In this document: positions 31,864 to 38,802 of the stretch, in pieces
Numbering within the stretch: the first letter of the stretch is position 1
Layout: every line of letters begins with the position of its first letter
Assembly (NCBI GenBank): GCA_903970185.1
Contig: CAJCIC010000110.1
Location: 1-38,802 of the forward strand
Direction of reading: 5' to 3'
Length of the DNA: 38,802 nucleotides
Origin: Gammaproteobacteria bacterium
GTDB lineage: Bacteria > Pseudomonadota > Gammaproteobacteria > Burkholderiales > Burkholderiaceae_D
Notes under the pieces: generated by a model
Told to the model about the DNA's origin: nothing
The model's input: the letters and a program-made list of their open reading frames with translations, nothing else
Database searches by the model: none
Translations under genes and position numbers: made by a program

Positions 31864-32325
31864 TCAGTGAGCAGCGTTGGCGAAGTCGTGAAAAGCCGAC
31901 AGAAAATATGGCCAGCCGCGAGACAGCCGGCCTTTGAAGGTCTCGGCATTCGCGCCGAAACGCTCGAGATTGCGGTGCTCGAGCGTGATCAGCGTTTGGC
32001 CTGCGCCGGCTGGCGCGAAGGTCAATTCCACTTCGGTGAGAAATGACGGATCGAATTCGAACTGGCTATTGAGCTGCCAGCCAAGGACAACGCGCGACGG
32101 CGGCTCCCAGATGATGACGCGGCCCCACTGCGTCTCGTTGCCGTTTTCATCGCGCTCGAACCAGCGACCCTGCACCTGGGGCTCGATGATGATATCGACA
32201 TGAGGCTGGTCGGCAGGCGTTTTGCCCTTGGGCCACCAGCGGCCGATGTCGCCGGTAAAGATTTCGAAGGCGCGCGCAGGCGCTGCCTTGACCGTGACCG
32301 TCAGCGAGATCGGGGCGATGCTCAT
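31864..32325 (-). CDS. SRPBCC / AHSA1-family protein
   Basis: A 153-residue START-like hydrophobic-pocket protein (AHSA1 branch). Seen are VKAAPARAFEIFTGDIGRWWPKG at the start, GRWFERDENGNETQWGRVIIWEPPSRVVLGWQ in the middle, and VELTFAPAGAGQTLITLEHRNLERFG before the C-terminal helix GWPYFLSAFHDFAN. Such proteins bind small hydrophobic ligands and are very often coded next to an ArsR regulator, as here. The start overlaps the arsR stop by 4 bases, so translation is coupled. A ligand-sensing or detoxifying role together with the GST is an inference. Confidence 0.9.
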   Translation of the reverse strand: MSIAPISLTVTVKAAPARAFEIFTGDIGRWWPKGKTPADQPHVDIIIEPQVQGRWFERDENGNETQWGRVIIWEPPSRVVLGWQLNSQFEFDPSFLTEVELTFAPAGAGQTLITLEHRNLERFGANAETFKGRLSRGWPYFLSAFHDFANAAH

Positions 32326-32648
32326 CGCGCCTTTTCCTCTTCCTTCTCGATGTAGTCGGCCAAAGCCTCGAGAGCGCAGCCCCAGTAGCGATCAAGCCAA
32401 TCGCGCATGAGGCCAATGCCGCGCGGGTCGATGCGATAAATTCTTCGCGTCCCGATCGCCGTCTCGGACACCAGGCCCGCGTCTTTCAGGACCTTCAGAT
32501 GTTGCGACACGGCGGGCCGTGACACCGGCAGTCCCCGCGCCAGATCGGTCACCGAGATCGGACCTCTGGCAACCTCCTCGAAAATCTGCAGCCGGGTAGG
32601 GTCGCTTAGTGCGCTAAATGCGGGTCGTCGTGCGAGAGCGTTAGCCAT
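32322..32648 (-). CDS. ArsR-family repressor
   Basis: A 108-residue winged-helix repressor. The recognition helix lies in VTDLARGLPVSRPAVSQHLKVLKDAGLVSETAIGTRRIYRID. No Cys metal-binding motif is present, so it is a non-metal ArsR, of the type paired with SRPBCC proteins. The start codon at 32648-32646 lies inside a long inverted repeat, and the predicted transcription start falls on it, so the message is probably leaderless. It heads the operon with SRPBCC and GST. The ligand is unknown. Confidence 0.93.
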   Translation of the reverse strand: MANALARRPAFSALSDPTRLQIFEEVARGPISVTDLARGLPVSRPAVSQHLKVLKDAGLVSETAIGTRRIYRIDPRGIGLMRDWLDRYWGCALEALADYIEKEEEKAR

Positions 32649-32674
32649 GGCTTACTGTAAGTGGTGGCTAACGC
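32638..32674. promoter_or_regulatory. ArsR operator: nested inverted repeats over promoter and start codon
   Basis: GCGTTAGCCA at 32638-32647 and TGGCTAACGC at 32665-32674 are perfect 10-base complements. Inside them, CTTAC at 32651-32655 and GTAAG at 32657-32661 form a second perfect pair around a single base. The left outer arm covers the arsR start codon; the right one lies between -35 and -10. This strongly suggests autorepression. Confidence 0.75.
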
Positions 32675-32683
32675 AATGTCAAC
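32654..32683 (-). promoter_or_regulatory. arsR promoter, predicted leaderless start
   Basis: On the minus strand, -35 TTGACA is at 32683-32678 and -10 TACAGT at 32659-32654, spaced by 18 bases. Transcription would start near 32648, the A of the arsR ATG. There is no room for a ribosome site. Confidence 0.6.
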
Positions 32684-32746
32684 ATTTTGGCCAGCGCCGG
32701 GCTCGGGTGCCGCCGCTGCAGCACCTCATGGCCTGGCGCTGACGCG

Positions 32747-33862
32747 TCAGCGGTCTGCGCCGAACAGCGCTGCCCGGCCTGCGTCCGATGGGAAAACGCA
32801 AGCAACGTCATGCGCGCAGCCCGGCACGATGGCAAGGGCGTGCCGGCCAGTTGCAAGCTGTCGCCGATCGTAGAAGGCATAGGCCAGGCCACGCTGCAGG
32901 CGATAGGGTCCTTGGGTTTCCGCGGGGCAGGAACGGTCAAGCACCCGGTACGCCGTGCCCCTCGAGTTATCGGCGTCCTTGTCTCCTTCCAGATAACTGA
33001 CGTCGGCATCGATGTAGTGCTTTCTAGCGGCATCCGCCGTGCGCAGGAGATTGGCAGGAATGGAAGCGGTCCCGTACTTCCAGTTGTTGTAGTCCGGACA
33101 GGCCTCGGCATACTGATTGGACAAGGACATTTCACAGCCGGCACGCAAAGTGTCGCCGTCAAGGCACGCGCTCCATTCCGCAGGATTGCCATTTTGCGTG
33201 AGGACCGGCCTTTCGGCATCGAAGTAAAGCCACGAGCCAGGATCGGCAACGACAAAGCGCAGATTGACTGACTCAGGCGCGTTTGCGGCGAAGCCGATGT
33301 AATGCTGAACCGTTTGCGCGCCTGCAGAAAATCCGGCGATGGTGATGGTACGAAGCGACGGGAAGCGGCGCTTTAGCTCGAGAACCAGGGCGTCCATCGC
33401 TGCAAACGAGGACGGGTGGCTGCCGTTTTGTGCCGCGCCGCCTTCCTGCCATGAACTGCATGTCCAAAGCAGGTCGTTCTCCGCGGGTCCTGGCACGCCT
33501 GCGGTTGAACATTTGGCCGATTGCGCGCTTGCCACCTGGAACACCGGGGCGATGATCAGCGTCGATTCGGCGACGTGCGCTTTTTGCGCAGCAAGCAGCG
33601 CAGCGTTGAAGGTCTTGTTGGCATCGCGGGAGTGGCCGTGCAGGGCGACGAGTGCCAAGACCGGTTCTGACGGCAAGTGCGCCAGTTCGGGATTCTCGGA
33701 TGCATAGTAGTGCAGGATCTGCTTGCCGTTGCCCGGCACCGCAAGGCTGAAATAGCATGCGTCTTTTGCCTCATCGCAGGCATCATCCGCTGCCCGGGCA
33801 GGATTGCCACTGGCCGCAGCGACAAGCAAGACGATGGCAAGACGCAGGGCCGATTTGCACAT
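32747..33862 (-). CDS. Secreted alpha/beta hydrolase
   Basis: A 371-residue exported hydrolase. The start at 33862 gives a clean signal peptide (MCKSALRLAIVLLVAAASG, cleavage near ARA-A); an ATG at 33901 adds 13 residues and has no ribosome site. The nucleophile elbow is GFSAGAQ, with the Ser in the middle. LEGDKDADNSRG is a candidate for the acid and VPGCAHDVACVF for the His, completing the triad. The mature protein has many Cys residues (DDACDEAKDACYF, KCSTAG, WTCSSW, ACLDG, GCEMS), which probably form disulfides. The substrate is unknown; polyester or ester substrates are common for secreted enzymes of this shape. Confidence 0.8.
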   Translation of the reverse strand: MCKSALRLAIVLLVAAASGNPARAADDACDEAKDACYFSLAVPGNGKQILHYYASENPELAHLPSEPVLALVALHGHSRDANKTFNAALLAAQKAHVAESTLIIAPVFQVASAQSAKCSTAGVPGPAENDLLWTCSSWQEGGAAQNGSHPSSFAAMDALVLELKRRFPSLRTITIAGFSAGAQTVQHYIGFAANAPESVNLRFVVADPGSWLYFDAERPVLTQNGNPAEWSACLDGDTLRAGCEMSLSNQYAEACPDYNNWKYGTASIPANLLRTADAARKHYIDADVSYLEGDKDADNSRGTAYRVLDRSCPAETQGPYRLQRGLAYAFYDRRQLATGRHALAIVPGCAHDVACVFPSDAGRAALFGADR

Positions 33863-34055
33863 GCGGGAGCCTTGTGCGACACGAGTTTCAGGGTTTTTCA
33901 TTTATGGATCGCAACGAGTTTTCGTGGCACGCTTCCAAGTAGCGCGCGCGACATTGTAGGCACGAGTGGCAAGTGCCGCGCCCTTGTTCATGACCTAAAG
34001 CAACGGGTTGTGAGGCCTTTGATCTGCATTGGGATTCTTCTTGTCCGGGATTGAC

Positions 34056-34538
34056 GTGGCAATACTGCGCAAGGGCTTCACCGCCATCGAATTGATGGTC
34101 ATTCTCCTGGTCGTGGCGATTCTTGCGGCGATCGCCGTACCGAATTATTCCGAGCAGATCGCCTCGGCACAGATCTCCCAGTCGATCACGCTTGCCGATA
34201 TGGCCAAAAGCGCTGTCGCCGCGCAGTACGCGCTCAACCACTCGTTTCCGAGCGACAACGCCGCAGCCGGAATTCCTCCGGCAAACTTTATCGTCAGCAA
34301 TTACGTCTCCGCGCTCACTGTCGAAAACGGCGCCATCACGCTGACCTTTGGCAACCAGGCCAATGGCCGCATCAAGGGCAAGTTCCTGACGCTTCGGCCC
34401 GCATTCGTACCTGCCTACCCGCAGGTGCCGATTGCCTGGATCTGTGGCATGGCCAACGTCCCGGGCAACATGACCGCCACCGGCGTGAACAAGACCAATC
34501 TGACCGTGGCAGAGCTTCCGTTTGCCTGCCGCGCCTAA
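34056..34538 (+). CDS. Type IV pilin-like protein
   Basis: A 160-residue type IVa prepilin. The start at the GTG at 34056 gives a 6-7 residue leader (MAILRKG) before the methylated Phe: GFTAIELMVILLVVAILAAIAVPNY, with Glu at position +5. The C-terminus has the two-Cys loop of major pilins (ICGMANVPG to PFACRA, about 27 residues between Cys). It lies far from pilU within the window and no other pilus assembly gene is next to it, so it may be an orphan pilin or the major subunit. A hairpin follows the stop. Other possible starts (34029, 34041) give longer leaders that are less typical. Confidence 0.9.
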   Translation: MAILRKGFTAIELMVILLVVAILAAIAVPNYSEQIASAQISQSITLADMAKSAVAAQYALNHSFPSDNAAAGIPPANFIVSNYVSALTVENGAITLTFGNQANGRIKGKFLTLRPAFVPAYPQVPIAWICGMANVPGNMTATGVNKTNLTVAELPFACRA

Positions 34539-34549
34539 GCGCGCAAGGT

Positions 34550-34585
34550 GAGTGTCGGGCTTCGCGGGCGCGAACCGCGACACTC
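34550..34585. terminator. Long hairpin between pilin and TonB receptor genes
   Basis: GAGTGTCG at 34550-34557 pairs with CGACACTC at 34578-34585, and TTCGCG at 34561-34566 with CGCGAA at 34569-34574, separated by a small internal loop. It lies between the convergent stops and should serve both genes. No T-run follows. Confidence 0.65.
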
Positions 34586-34598
34586 CATGCCGAAAGAG

Positions 34599-37301
34599 CT
34601 AGAACTTGTATTCGGCGTGAATGCTTGCAAATCGTCCCGTTGCGTCATACATGGTGATGTCAAACGGGTAGCTGTAGGCATCAAATGGCGGCCGCCGATT
34701 GAGCAGGTTGATGACCGAGCCGTAAATCGTCCAGTGCTTGATCCCCTTGTATTCACCATAGATATCAAGCGTCGTCTGTGAAGCGACGTTGGCTGCCGCA
34801 GCTTCTTGCTGCGGCGTGGCACCTCCGCAATAGCCGACTTCGAGTGCGCACAGCACTTCGGTATAGCCCGAGATGTAGTTGGCTTGCAGGCGCGCAACCC
34901 AGATCGGGTTCTCCCAGGTGCCGCTGATACTGCCGCGGATCCGGGGCGCCGGACCGCCACCGCCAATCGGCGAGAAGTACAGCCAGCCATCGGTGCCGGC
35001 ATAATTGGTGAGCGGGCCGCCCTGTTGCGAATTGACGGCGAGGCGGTCAAGAATGGTCGCGTTCAGCTCGGTCGTGAATTTCGAATCGCCAGGCAGGTGC
35101 AGCACATGCTGCGCACCGATGTCATAGCCGTCAGTCGAAACCTCGTAAAGATTCGAGTAGGGAATCACGACGTAATTGAGCAGGCCTCCGGACGTCCTGA
35201 AAATCTGGCCGGGATAGGCCGCAGGATCATCGACAATGGTCTGTGCCGTGGTTTCCTCTGCGACTGCATTGCGAACATTGATGCGGTAATAGTCGACCGA
35301 GAAACTCAGATCGCGAATCGGCGAAAAGACAAATCCCAGATCGAGGTTGGTCGATTTTTCGGGCTTGAGATTGGGATTGGCCTGAATCACTTCGGCAATC
35401 GACTCGGACGGCCGACCCAGGGGATCGATCGGATCACTCACCGAGGTGAATGCGGTCGATGAGGCATTGCTGATTTCGGGCAGCGACGGCGCCCTGAAGC
35501 CGGCAGAAATGGAGCCGCGCAAAACCAGCATGTCAATCGGTTGGTAGCGCAAGCTCAGCTTCGGGCTGAAGTTGTTGCCGGCATCGCTGTAGTCTTCTTC
35601 ACGAACGGCGAGATCGGCTTCCATGTTCTTGATGACCGGAATCGAAAGCTCGCCAAATACCGCGTTGACCGAACGCGCGCCGTCGACCTTGGTCGATCCA
35701 TAGCCCAGGATCTGGCCTGACGTAATCAGAGGATCTGGCGTCTCGTCAATCGACTCGTGGCGAAACTCATAGCCGACTGCGGCTTGCAGGGGTCCTGCGG
35801 GAAGCCCGAACAAGTCCCCCGTGGCCTTCAGTCCCAGGGTCTCGAGCCGGCTCACGGAAGGTGAGCTAAAGCTCGTGCGCAGCGAATTATTGGCTGCAGG
35901 GGTCAATGACGGATTGAGGAAGTTGTAGGTGCCGTTGGCAATGGCCGCCTCAAGGGCCGGCACGACAATCGAGTTGTAGTTGGTTTGCGTGACATCGTTT
36001 TCCGAATAGCCGACGTTGGCCGTCCAGTCCCAGGTGCCAAGCGATCCTTGCAGCCCGGCCGCCAGCCGCGCGGTATTGGAGCGGACGACGTAATCCTGCG
36101 GGCCCACTGACGAGAAGGTGTAGATGATGTCTTGCGGCGTCGCGCCCGGGTTGGATGGGTTGCCCACCGGCAGCGTGTTTGGAACCGACAGCACACCGCC
36201 TGTTGCCGGATTGAACACGACAGCGGTTGGGCCGAGCTGGGCAGGGCCGCCTGTCACGGCCGTATTGACATTGGCGACGAAGAGATCGCCGGTTGCAGTC
36301 AGGTTCGAATTGATTTTCCAGATCCCCGTGCTCACCAGGTTGGTACGCTCGGACTGGGGAATCTCGTCGGTTTGCGACGCTCCGTTATAGCCACAGATGG
36401 TGCCGGTTGCCGAGGTTGGAAAAAGCGACAGGGGCAGCACCTGTCCCGGATTTCCGCTGCCACCGCAGGTTGGAAATGCCGACTGCGGCAAATTTGGATT
36501 GGCATCGCTGATATAGGCGTCCTGAGTCGACCAACTGAAGACACCGCCGGGGTGATTGCGGAAATCGCTGCCGGCGAGATAGGGCACCTCGGAGGCCAGG
36601 ACCTGCGAGCGCTTCAGATAGCTCGCGGCGACCATTACATTCCACCCGTCTGTTGCGAGATTGCCAAAGCCCACGGTGGCGGTCATGTCGCGCGTCGCTT
36701 CATTGCCGTTTGGCCCCTGGCCGTAGCCGACTTCGACCGTGCGCTCCTGATAGTCGGTCTTAAGCACAATGTTCACGACTCCCGCGATTGCATCGGAGCC
36801 GTAAATCGAGGATGCGCCATCTTTCAGAATGTCGATGTGATCGACGGCATTCGCCGGAATGGTGTTGAGATCGACGTAGGTGTCTTCCAGGTTCTGCGCG
36901 AAACCATAGTTGACCATGCGCTGGCCGTTGAGCAGCACGAGGGTATTTTTCTGGCTCAGACCGCGCAGCGCGATGCCTGCGGCGCCGGGTGAAAAACTGT
37001 TCGAGAAGGTTTCGTTATAGCTGGCGAAATTGGCCGAAAGCGAATGCAGCAGGTCGGCTACGGTTTCCTTGCCGCTTTGCTGGATGTCCTGCGCAGTGAT
37101 TGTCTGGATATTGTCGGCGCTGGCCGCATCGGTCCTGCTGATGTTGCTGCCCGTCACCTGGACTTTTTCGAGCTGCTGGTCCGAAGGCGGCGGCGCAGGC
37201 GTTTCCGATGTCTGTGCAAGCACCGGCGTGACCGAGCAAAACGTCAGAAAAACCGTGCTGACAACGGCTTTGGAGACGGCAGCGACATTTTCTTGCAGCA
37301 T
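34599..37301 (-). CDS. TonB-dependent outer-membrane receptor
   Basis: A 900-residue outer-membrane transporter. The signal peptide starts at MLQENVAAVSKAVVSTVFLT and ends near VLAQ. Then comes the plug domain: QLEKVQVTGSNISRTDAASADN, TAQDIQQSGKETVADLLHSL, LRGLSQKNTLVLLNGQRMVN and VDHIDILKDGASSIYGSDAIAGVVNIVLK. The barrel follows, with many alternating strands, and the last residues, GRFASIHAEYKF, end in an aromatic as is usual for barrel insertion. The substrate is unknown; plug and length resemble receptors in Xanthomonas-like bacteria for organic substrates rather than siderophores. The start 37301 is chosen because the signal peptide begins there; GGGGGT is upstream. No TonB/ExbBD genes are near. 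Confidence 0.93.
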   Translation of the reverse strand: MLQENVAAVSKAVVSTVFLTFCSVTPVLAQTSETPAPPPSDQQLEKVQVTGSNISRTDAASADNIQTITAQDIQQSGKETVADLLHSLSANFASYNETFSNSFSPGAAGIALRGLSQKNTLVLLNGQRMVNYGFAQNLEDTYVDLNTIPANAVDHIDILKDGASSIYGSDAIAGVVNIVLKTDYQERTVEVGYGQGPNGNEATRDMTATVGFGNLATDGWNVMVAASYLKRSQVLASEVPYLAGSDFRNHPGGVFSWSTQDAYISDANPNLPQSAFPTCGGSGNPGQVLPLSLFPTSATGTICGYNGASQTDEIPQSERTNLVSTGIWKINSNLTATGDLFVANVNTAVTGGPAQLGPTAVVFNPATGGVLSVPNTLPVGNPSNPGATPQDIIYTFSSVGPQDYVVRSNTARLAAGLQGSLGTWDWTANVGYSENDVTQTNYNSIVVPALEAAIANGTYNFLNPSLTPAANNSLRTSFSSPSVSRLETLGLKATGDLFGLPAGPLQAAVGYEFRHESIDETPDPLITSGQILGYGSTKVDGARSVNAVFGELSIPVIKNMEADLAVREEDYSDAGNNFSPKLSLRYQPIDMLVLRGSISAGFRAPSLPEISNASSTAFTSVSDPIDPLGRPSESIAEVIQANPNLKPEKSTNLDLGFVFSPIRDLSFSVDYYRINVRNAVAEETTAQTIVDDPAAYPGQIFRTSGGLLNYVVIPYSNLYEVSTDGYDIGAQHVLHLPGDSKFTTELNATILDRLAVNSQQGGPLTNYAGTDGWLYFSPIGGGGPAPRIRGSISGTWENPIWVARLQANYISGYTEVLCALEVGYCGGATPQQEAAAANVASQTTLDIYGEYKGIKHWTIYGSVINLLNRRPPFDAYSYPFDITMYDATGRFASIHAEYKF

Positions 37302-37354
37302 CAAGACCCCCAAAATGGTTGAAATTCCGATCGCGGAACAGCCAGGGCACAGAA

Positions 37355-37371
37355 ATTCGCTCACCGCGAAT
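37355..37371. promoter_or_regulatory. Inverted repeat ATTCGC-N5-GCGAAT upstream of the TonB receptor
   Basis: A perfect 6-5-6 inverted repeat about 55-70 bases before the receptor start. A weak -35-like TTGACG lies at 37377-37372 on the minus strand. It could be part of the promoter control. Confidence 0.35.
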
Positions 37372-37391
37372 GCGTCAAGAATATTTCGATT

Positions 37392-37417
37392 TGTTGCACG
37401 CGCAATGCGGTGCAACA
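37392..37417. promoter_or_regulatory. Palindrome TGTTGCAC-N10-GTGCAACA upstream of the TonB receptor
   Basis: Perfect 8-base arms at 37392-37399 and 37410-37417; the 10-base centre has a further CGC/GCG pair. It is followed by an AT-rich run (TTTTTATTTATTT) to the right. It could be a regulator site about 95 bases upstream of the receptor start, or the end of a rightward transcript that is not visible here. Confidence 0.5.
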
Positions 37418-37562
37418 TTTTTATTTATTTGTTGTCGTGTTTGGGAGACAGGACTGCGCAAACGCGCGAATGCGCCAGTTTCCGTTGCTTCTCGGAGGCT
37501 GGTGCTGGCAGGGGGTCGATGCCGCGATCCGATTCGATCGGAGCTGTACGCCGACGCGCAGT

Positions 37563-38408
37563 TCACGGCGCCTGGTACTTTTCCATCGCCGCCTGGAAAA
37601 TCGCGTTCAACTCTCCATTCGAAGCGGCGGCCGCCGCATAGGTGAAGGTTCCCTCTTCGCTGACTTCCCGGGCGGCGTTAAGAAATGCACCGTAGGCGGC
37701 ACGCGCCAAGGAACCGCCCACGCTGATGCGCCTCACGCCCAGGTCCTCGAGCTCGGCAACCGTGAGCGGTGCACCCTGCAATCCCATGATGACGTTAAGC
37801 GGACGATCAATCGAAGCAAGTACCGCCTTGATGTCTGCTTTCGTCTTCAGGCCCGGAGCGTAGAGCACGTCGGCGCCTGCCTCCTGGTAGGCCTGAAGGC
37901 GCCGGATCGTGTCCGCAAGATCGGCCCGGCCGACCAGATAATTTTCGGCACGGGCGGTCAGGGCAAACGGAAACGGCAGAGCGTGTGCCACCTCGGCCGC
38001 CGCACGAATGCGTTCTGCCGCAAGCGGCAAGGCATAGACCGGCTGATCGCGGCGACCCGTTGCATCCTCGATCGAGCCGCCGACAACGCCCGCGGCGGCG
38101 GCGGCGTGAATCGTCATCGCCGCGTCGTCGGGATCGTCACCGAACCCATTTTCGAGATCGGCGCTGACCGGCAAATCGCAGCAGGCGGCAATTGCGGCCA
38201 GGTGTTCCATCATCTTTTCCCGGCCAACGGAAGAGTCAGGCTGGCCCAGCGAAAAAGCACAGCCCGCGCTGCTGGTGGCAAGCGCCTTGAACCCCGCCAT
38301 GGCAAGCAGCCTTGCGCTACCGATGTCAAAAGGATTGGCAATGACAAAGATTCCCGGGCCTGCATGCAGGCTCTTGAGCCGGTCGGCCTTTTCGGATTGT
38401 GTCGTCAT
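37563..38408 (-). CDS. PEP mutase / isocitrate lyase superfamily enzyme
   Basis: A 281-residue TIM-barrel enzyme. The N-terminal part reads IANPFDIGSARLLAMAGFKALATSSAGCAFSLGQPD, then LPVSADLENGFGDDPDDA with the metal-binding Asp, and GSIEDATGRRDQPVYAL. FALTARAENYLVG and AGADVLYAPGLKT complete the barrel. Members include 2-methylisocitrate lyase, oxaloacetate hydrolase and phosphonopyruvate hydrolase; the short DUF-like group here has no assigned substrate. It lies 5 bases after a partial gene on the same strand, so it belongs to that operon. The TonB receptor gene follows after 261 bases. Confidence 0.9.
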   Translation of the reverse strand: MTTQSEKADRLKSLHAGPGIFVIANPFDIGSARLLAMAGFKALATSSAGCAFSLGQPDSSVGREKMMEHLAAIAACCDLPVSADLENGFGDDPDDAAMTIHAAAAAGVVGGSIEDATGRRDQPVYALPLAAERIRAAAEVAHALPFPFALTARAENYLVGRADLADTIRRLQAYQEAGADVLYAPGLKTKADIKAVLASIDRPLNVIMGLQGAPLTVAELEDLGVRRISVGGSLARAAYGAFLNAAREVSEEGTFTYAAAAASNGELNAIFQAAMEKYQAP

Positions 38409-38413
38409 GTCGA

Positions 38414-38802
38414 TTACCCCGGGCCTGGGGCGAAGCTGACGAGTTCTTCGATGTCGTAAGCAAGCATGCTCCCGGGCCTGCCGAATTTGGTGATGGATTT
38501 GATCGCGAAAAATGTCCTGGGATCGATCCAGTAGACAACTTCGTTGGGGGTGCTCGAACGAGCACCAAAGGCAAAGCCGTTGCCCTCGATGCGAAATGCA
38601 GTAAATGTTCCCGCCGGTACCGTGACGTTCTCAAGGGCGGTGACCTTGTAGTCGTAGTAGACGGTCGAGACTTCACCGGCGGGGTTGGTACTCCGAAATG
38701 CGGTGTGCCATTTCTTGCCGAGCGCAAGATCCGAAGGCGCAACGAGGTTAAACGGGTCCTTCGTCGAGTAGCGATTCTTGATCAGATTTCCCATCTGGTC
38801 CT
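38414..38802 (-). CDS. Unrecognised protein, C-terminal part (5' end outside window)
   Basis: The frame is open to the window edge, so the start is probably outside; an ATG at 38794 is a possible but unproven start. About 129 residues are seen. A strand-rich pattern is visible, with VSTVYYDYKVTALENVTVPAGTFTAFRIE and PNEVVYWIDPRTFFAIKSI. The VPAGTF-x-AFRI segment is common in exported beta-structured proteins of unknown function. No catalytic motif can be named. It ends 5 bases before the PEP mutase family gene, which suggests one transcript. Confidence 0.6.
   Translation of the reverse strand, partial: DQMGNLIKNRYSTKDPFNLVAPSDLALGKKWHTAFRSTNPAGEVSTVYYDYKVTALENVTVPAGTFTAFRIEGNGFAFGARSSTPNEVVYWIDPRTFFAIKSITKFGRPGSMLAYDIEELVSFAPGPG

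Noticed and set aside
33925-33936. Sigma-54-like TGGCACG upstream of the pilin gene
   Set aside because: The -24 part is perfect, but no TTGC/GC -12 element follows at the right distance.
36132-36992. Rightward frame opposite the TonB receptor
   Set aside because: Antisense shadow; the receptor plug motifs are unambiguous on the other strand.
37410-38459. Rightward frame opposite the PEP mutase family gene
   Set aside because: Antisense shadow; the minus-strand enzyme has conserved motifs.
1-38802. CRISPR arrays, transposases, integrases, tRNA genes or a defence island
   Set aside because: I looked on both strands and saw no regular repeat-spacer pattern, no recombinase motifs and no tRNA-like cloverleaf.

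Overview
This 38.8 kb window is a gene-dense, GC-rich chromosomal segment of a Gram-negative heterotroph, most likely a beta- or gammaproteobacterium. The pointers are a type IV pilus retraction ATPase of the PilU type, a type IVa pilin, a TonB-dependent receptor, a periplasmic cytochrome-linked sugar-acid dehydrogenase, and several c-di-GMP proteins. I see no tRNA, rRNA, transposase, integrase, prophage or CRISPR array. The content is mostly metabolic and signalling genes in short operons. The taxonomic call is an inference from gene content only.

Layout. 1-1459: end of the ethanolamine ammonia-lyase genes eutB-eutC. 1454-4907: a persulfide-dioxygenase-like metallo-hydrolase, a cupin, an aldo/keto reductase and a DUF1905-DUF2087 gene pair. 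4995-6963: an exported small protein, a catalytically odd SDR and a DsbA-fold isomerase. 6997-10389: a Pit phosphate transporter, a GNAT acetyltransferase and an NRAMP-type transporter behind a Fur-like box. 10372-14715: an FAD oxidoreductase/MFS operon, a TetR repressor and its probable SDR target, the last two sharing an operator-like sequence. 14780-20913: a leftward operon for a three-subunit gluconate-2-dehydrogenase-type enzyme (Tat-exported small subunit, GMC flavoprotein, triheme cytochrome c) followed by an exported beta-propeller lactonase and a membrane protein. 21074-24587: pilU, then an SDR/nitronate monooxygenase pair. 24736-30640: a signalling cluster with a PAS-GAF-GAF-GGDEF-EAL-receiver protein, a convergent RsbRD-type histidine kinase and a diguanylate cyclase. 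30839-32648: a solitary molbindin and an ArsR-SRPBCC-GST operon. 32747-38802: a secreted alpha/beta hydrolase, a type IV pilin, a large TonB-dependent receptor, a PEP mutase/isocitrate lyase family enzyme and a partial gene.

How the parts fit. The dehydrogenase operon looks like a periplasmic oxidation module: the flavoprotein oxidises a sugar or sugar acid, passes electrons through the triheme cytochrome to the respiratory chain, and the lactonase opens lactone products. The signalling cluster combines a probably active EAL phosphodiesterase and a probably active, feedback-inhibited diguanylate cyclase with three degenerate modules (GGDEF, receiver, kinase ATP site). Two one-component repressors (TetR, ArsR) have promoters whose predicted start site falls on or next to the start codon, with inverted-repeat operators inside the promoter. 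I did not find a clearly new defence or mobile system. The most distinctive items are these operators, the degenerate signalling cluster, the SDR lacking its catalytic Ser and Tyr, and the dehydrogenase-lactonase operon.
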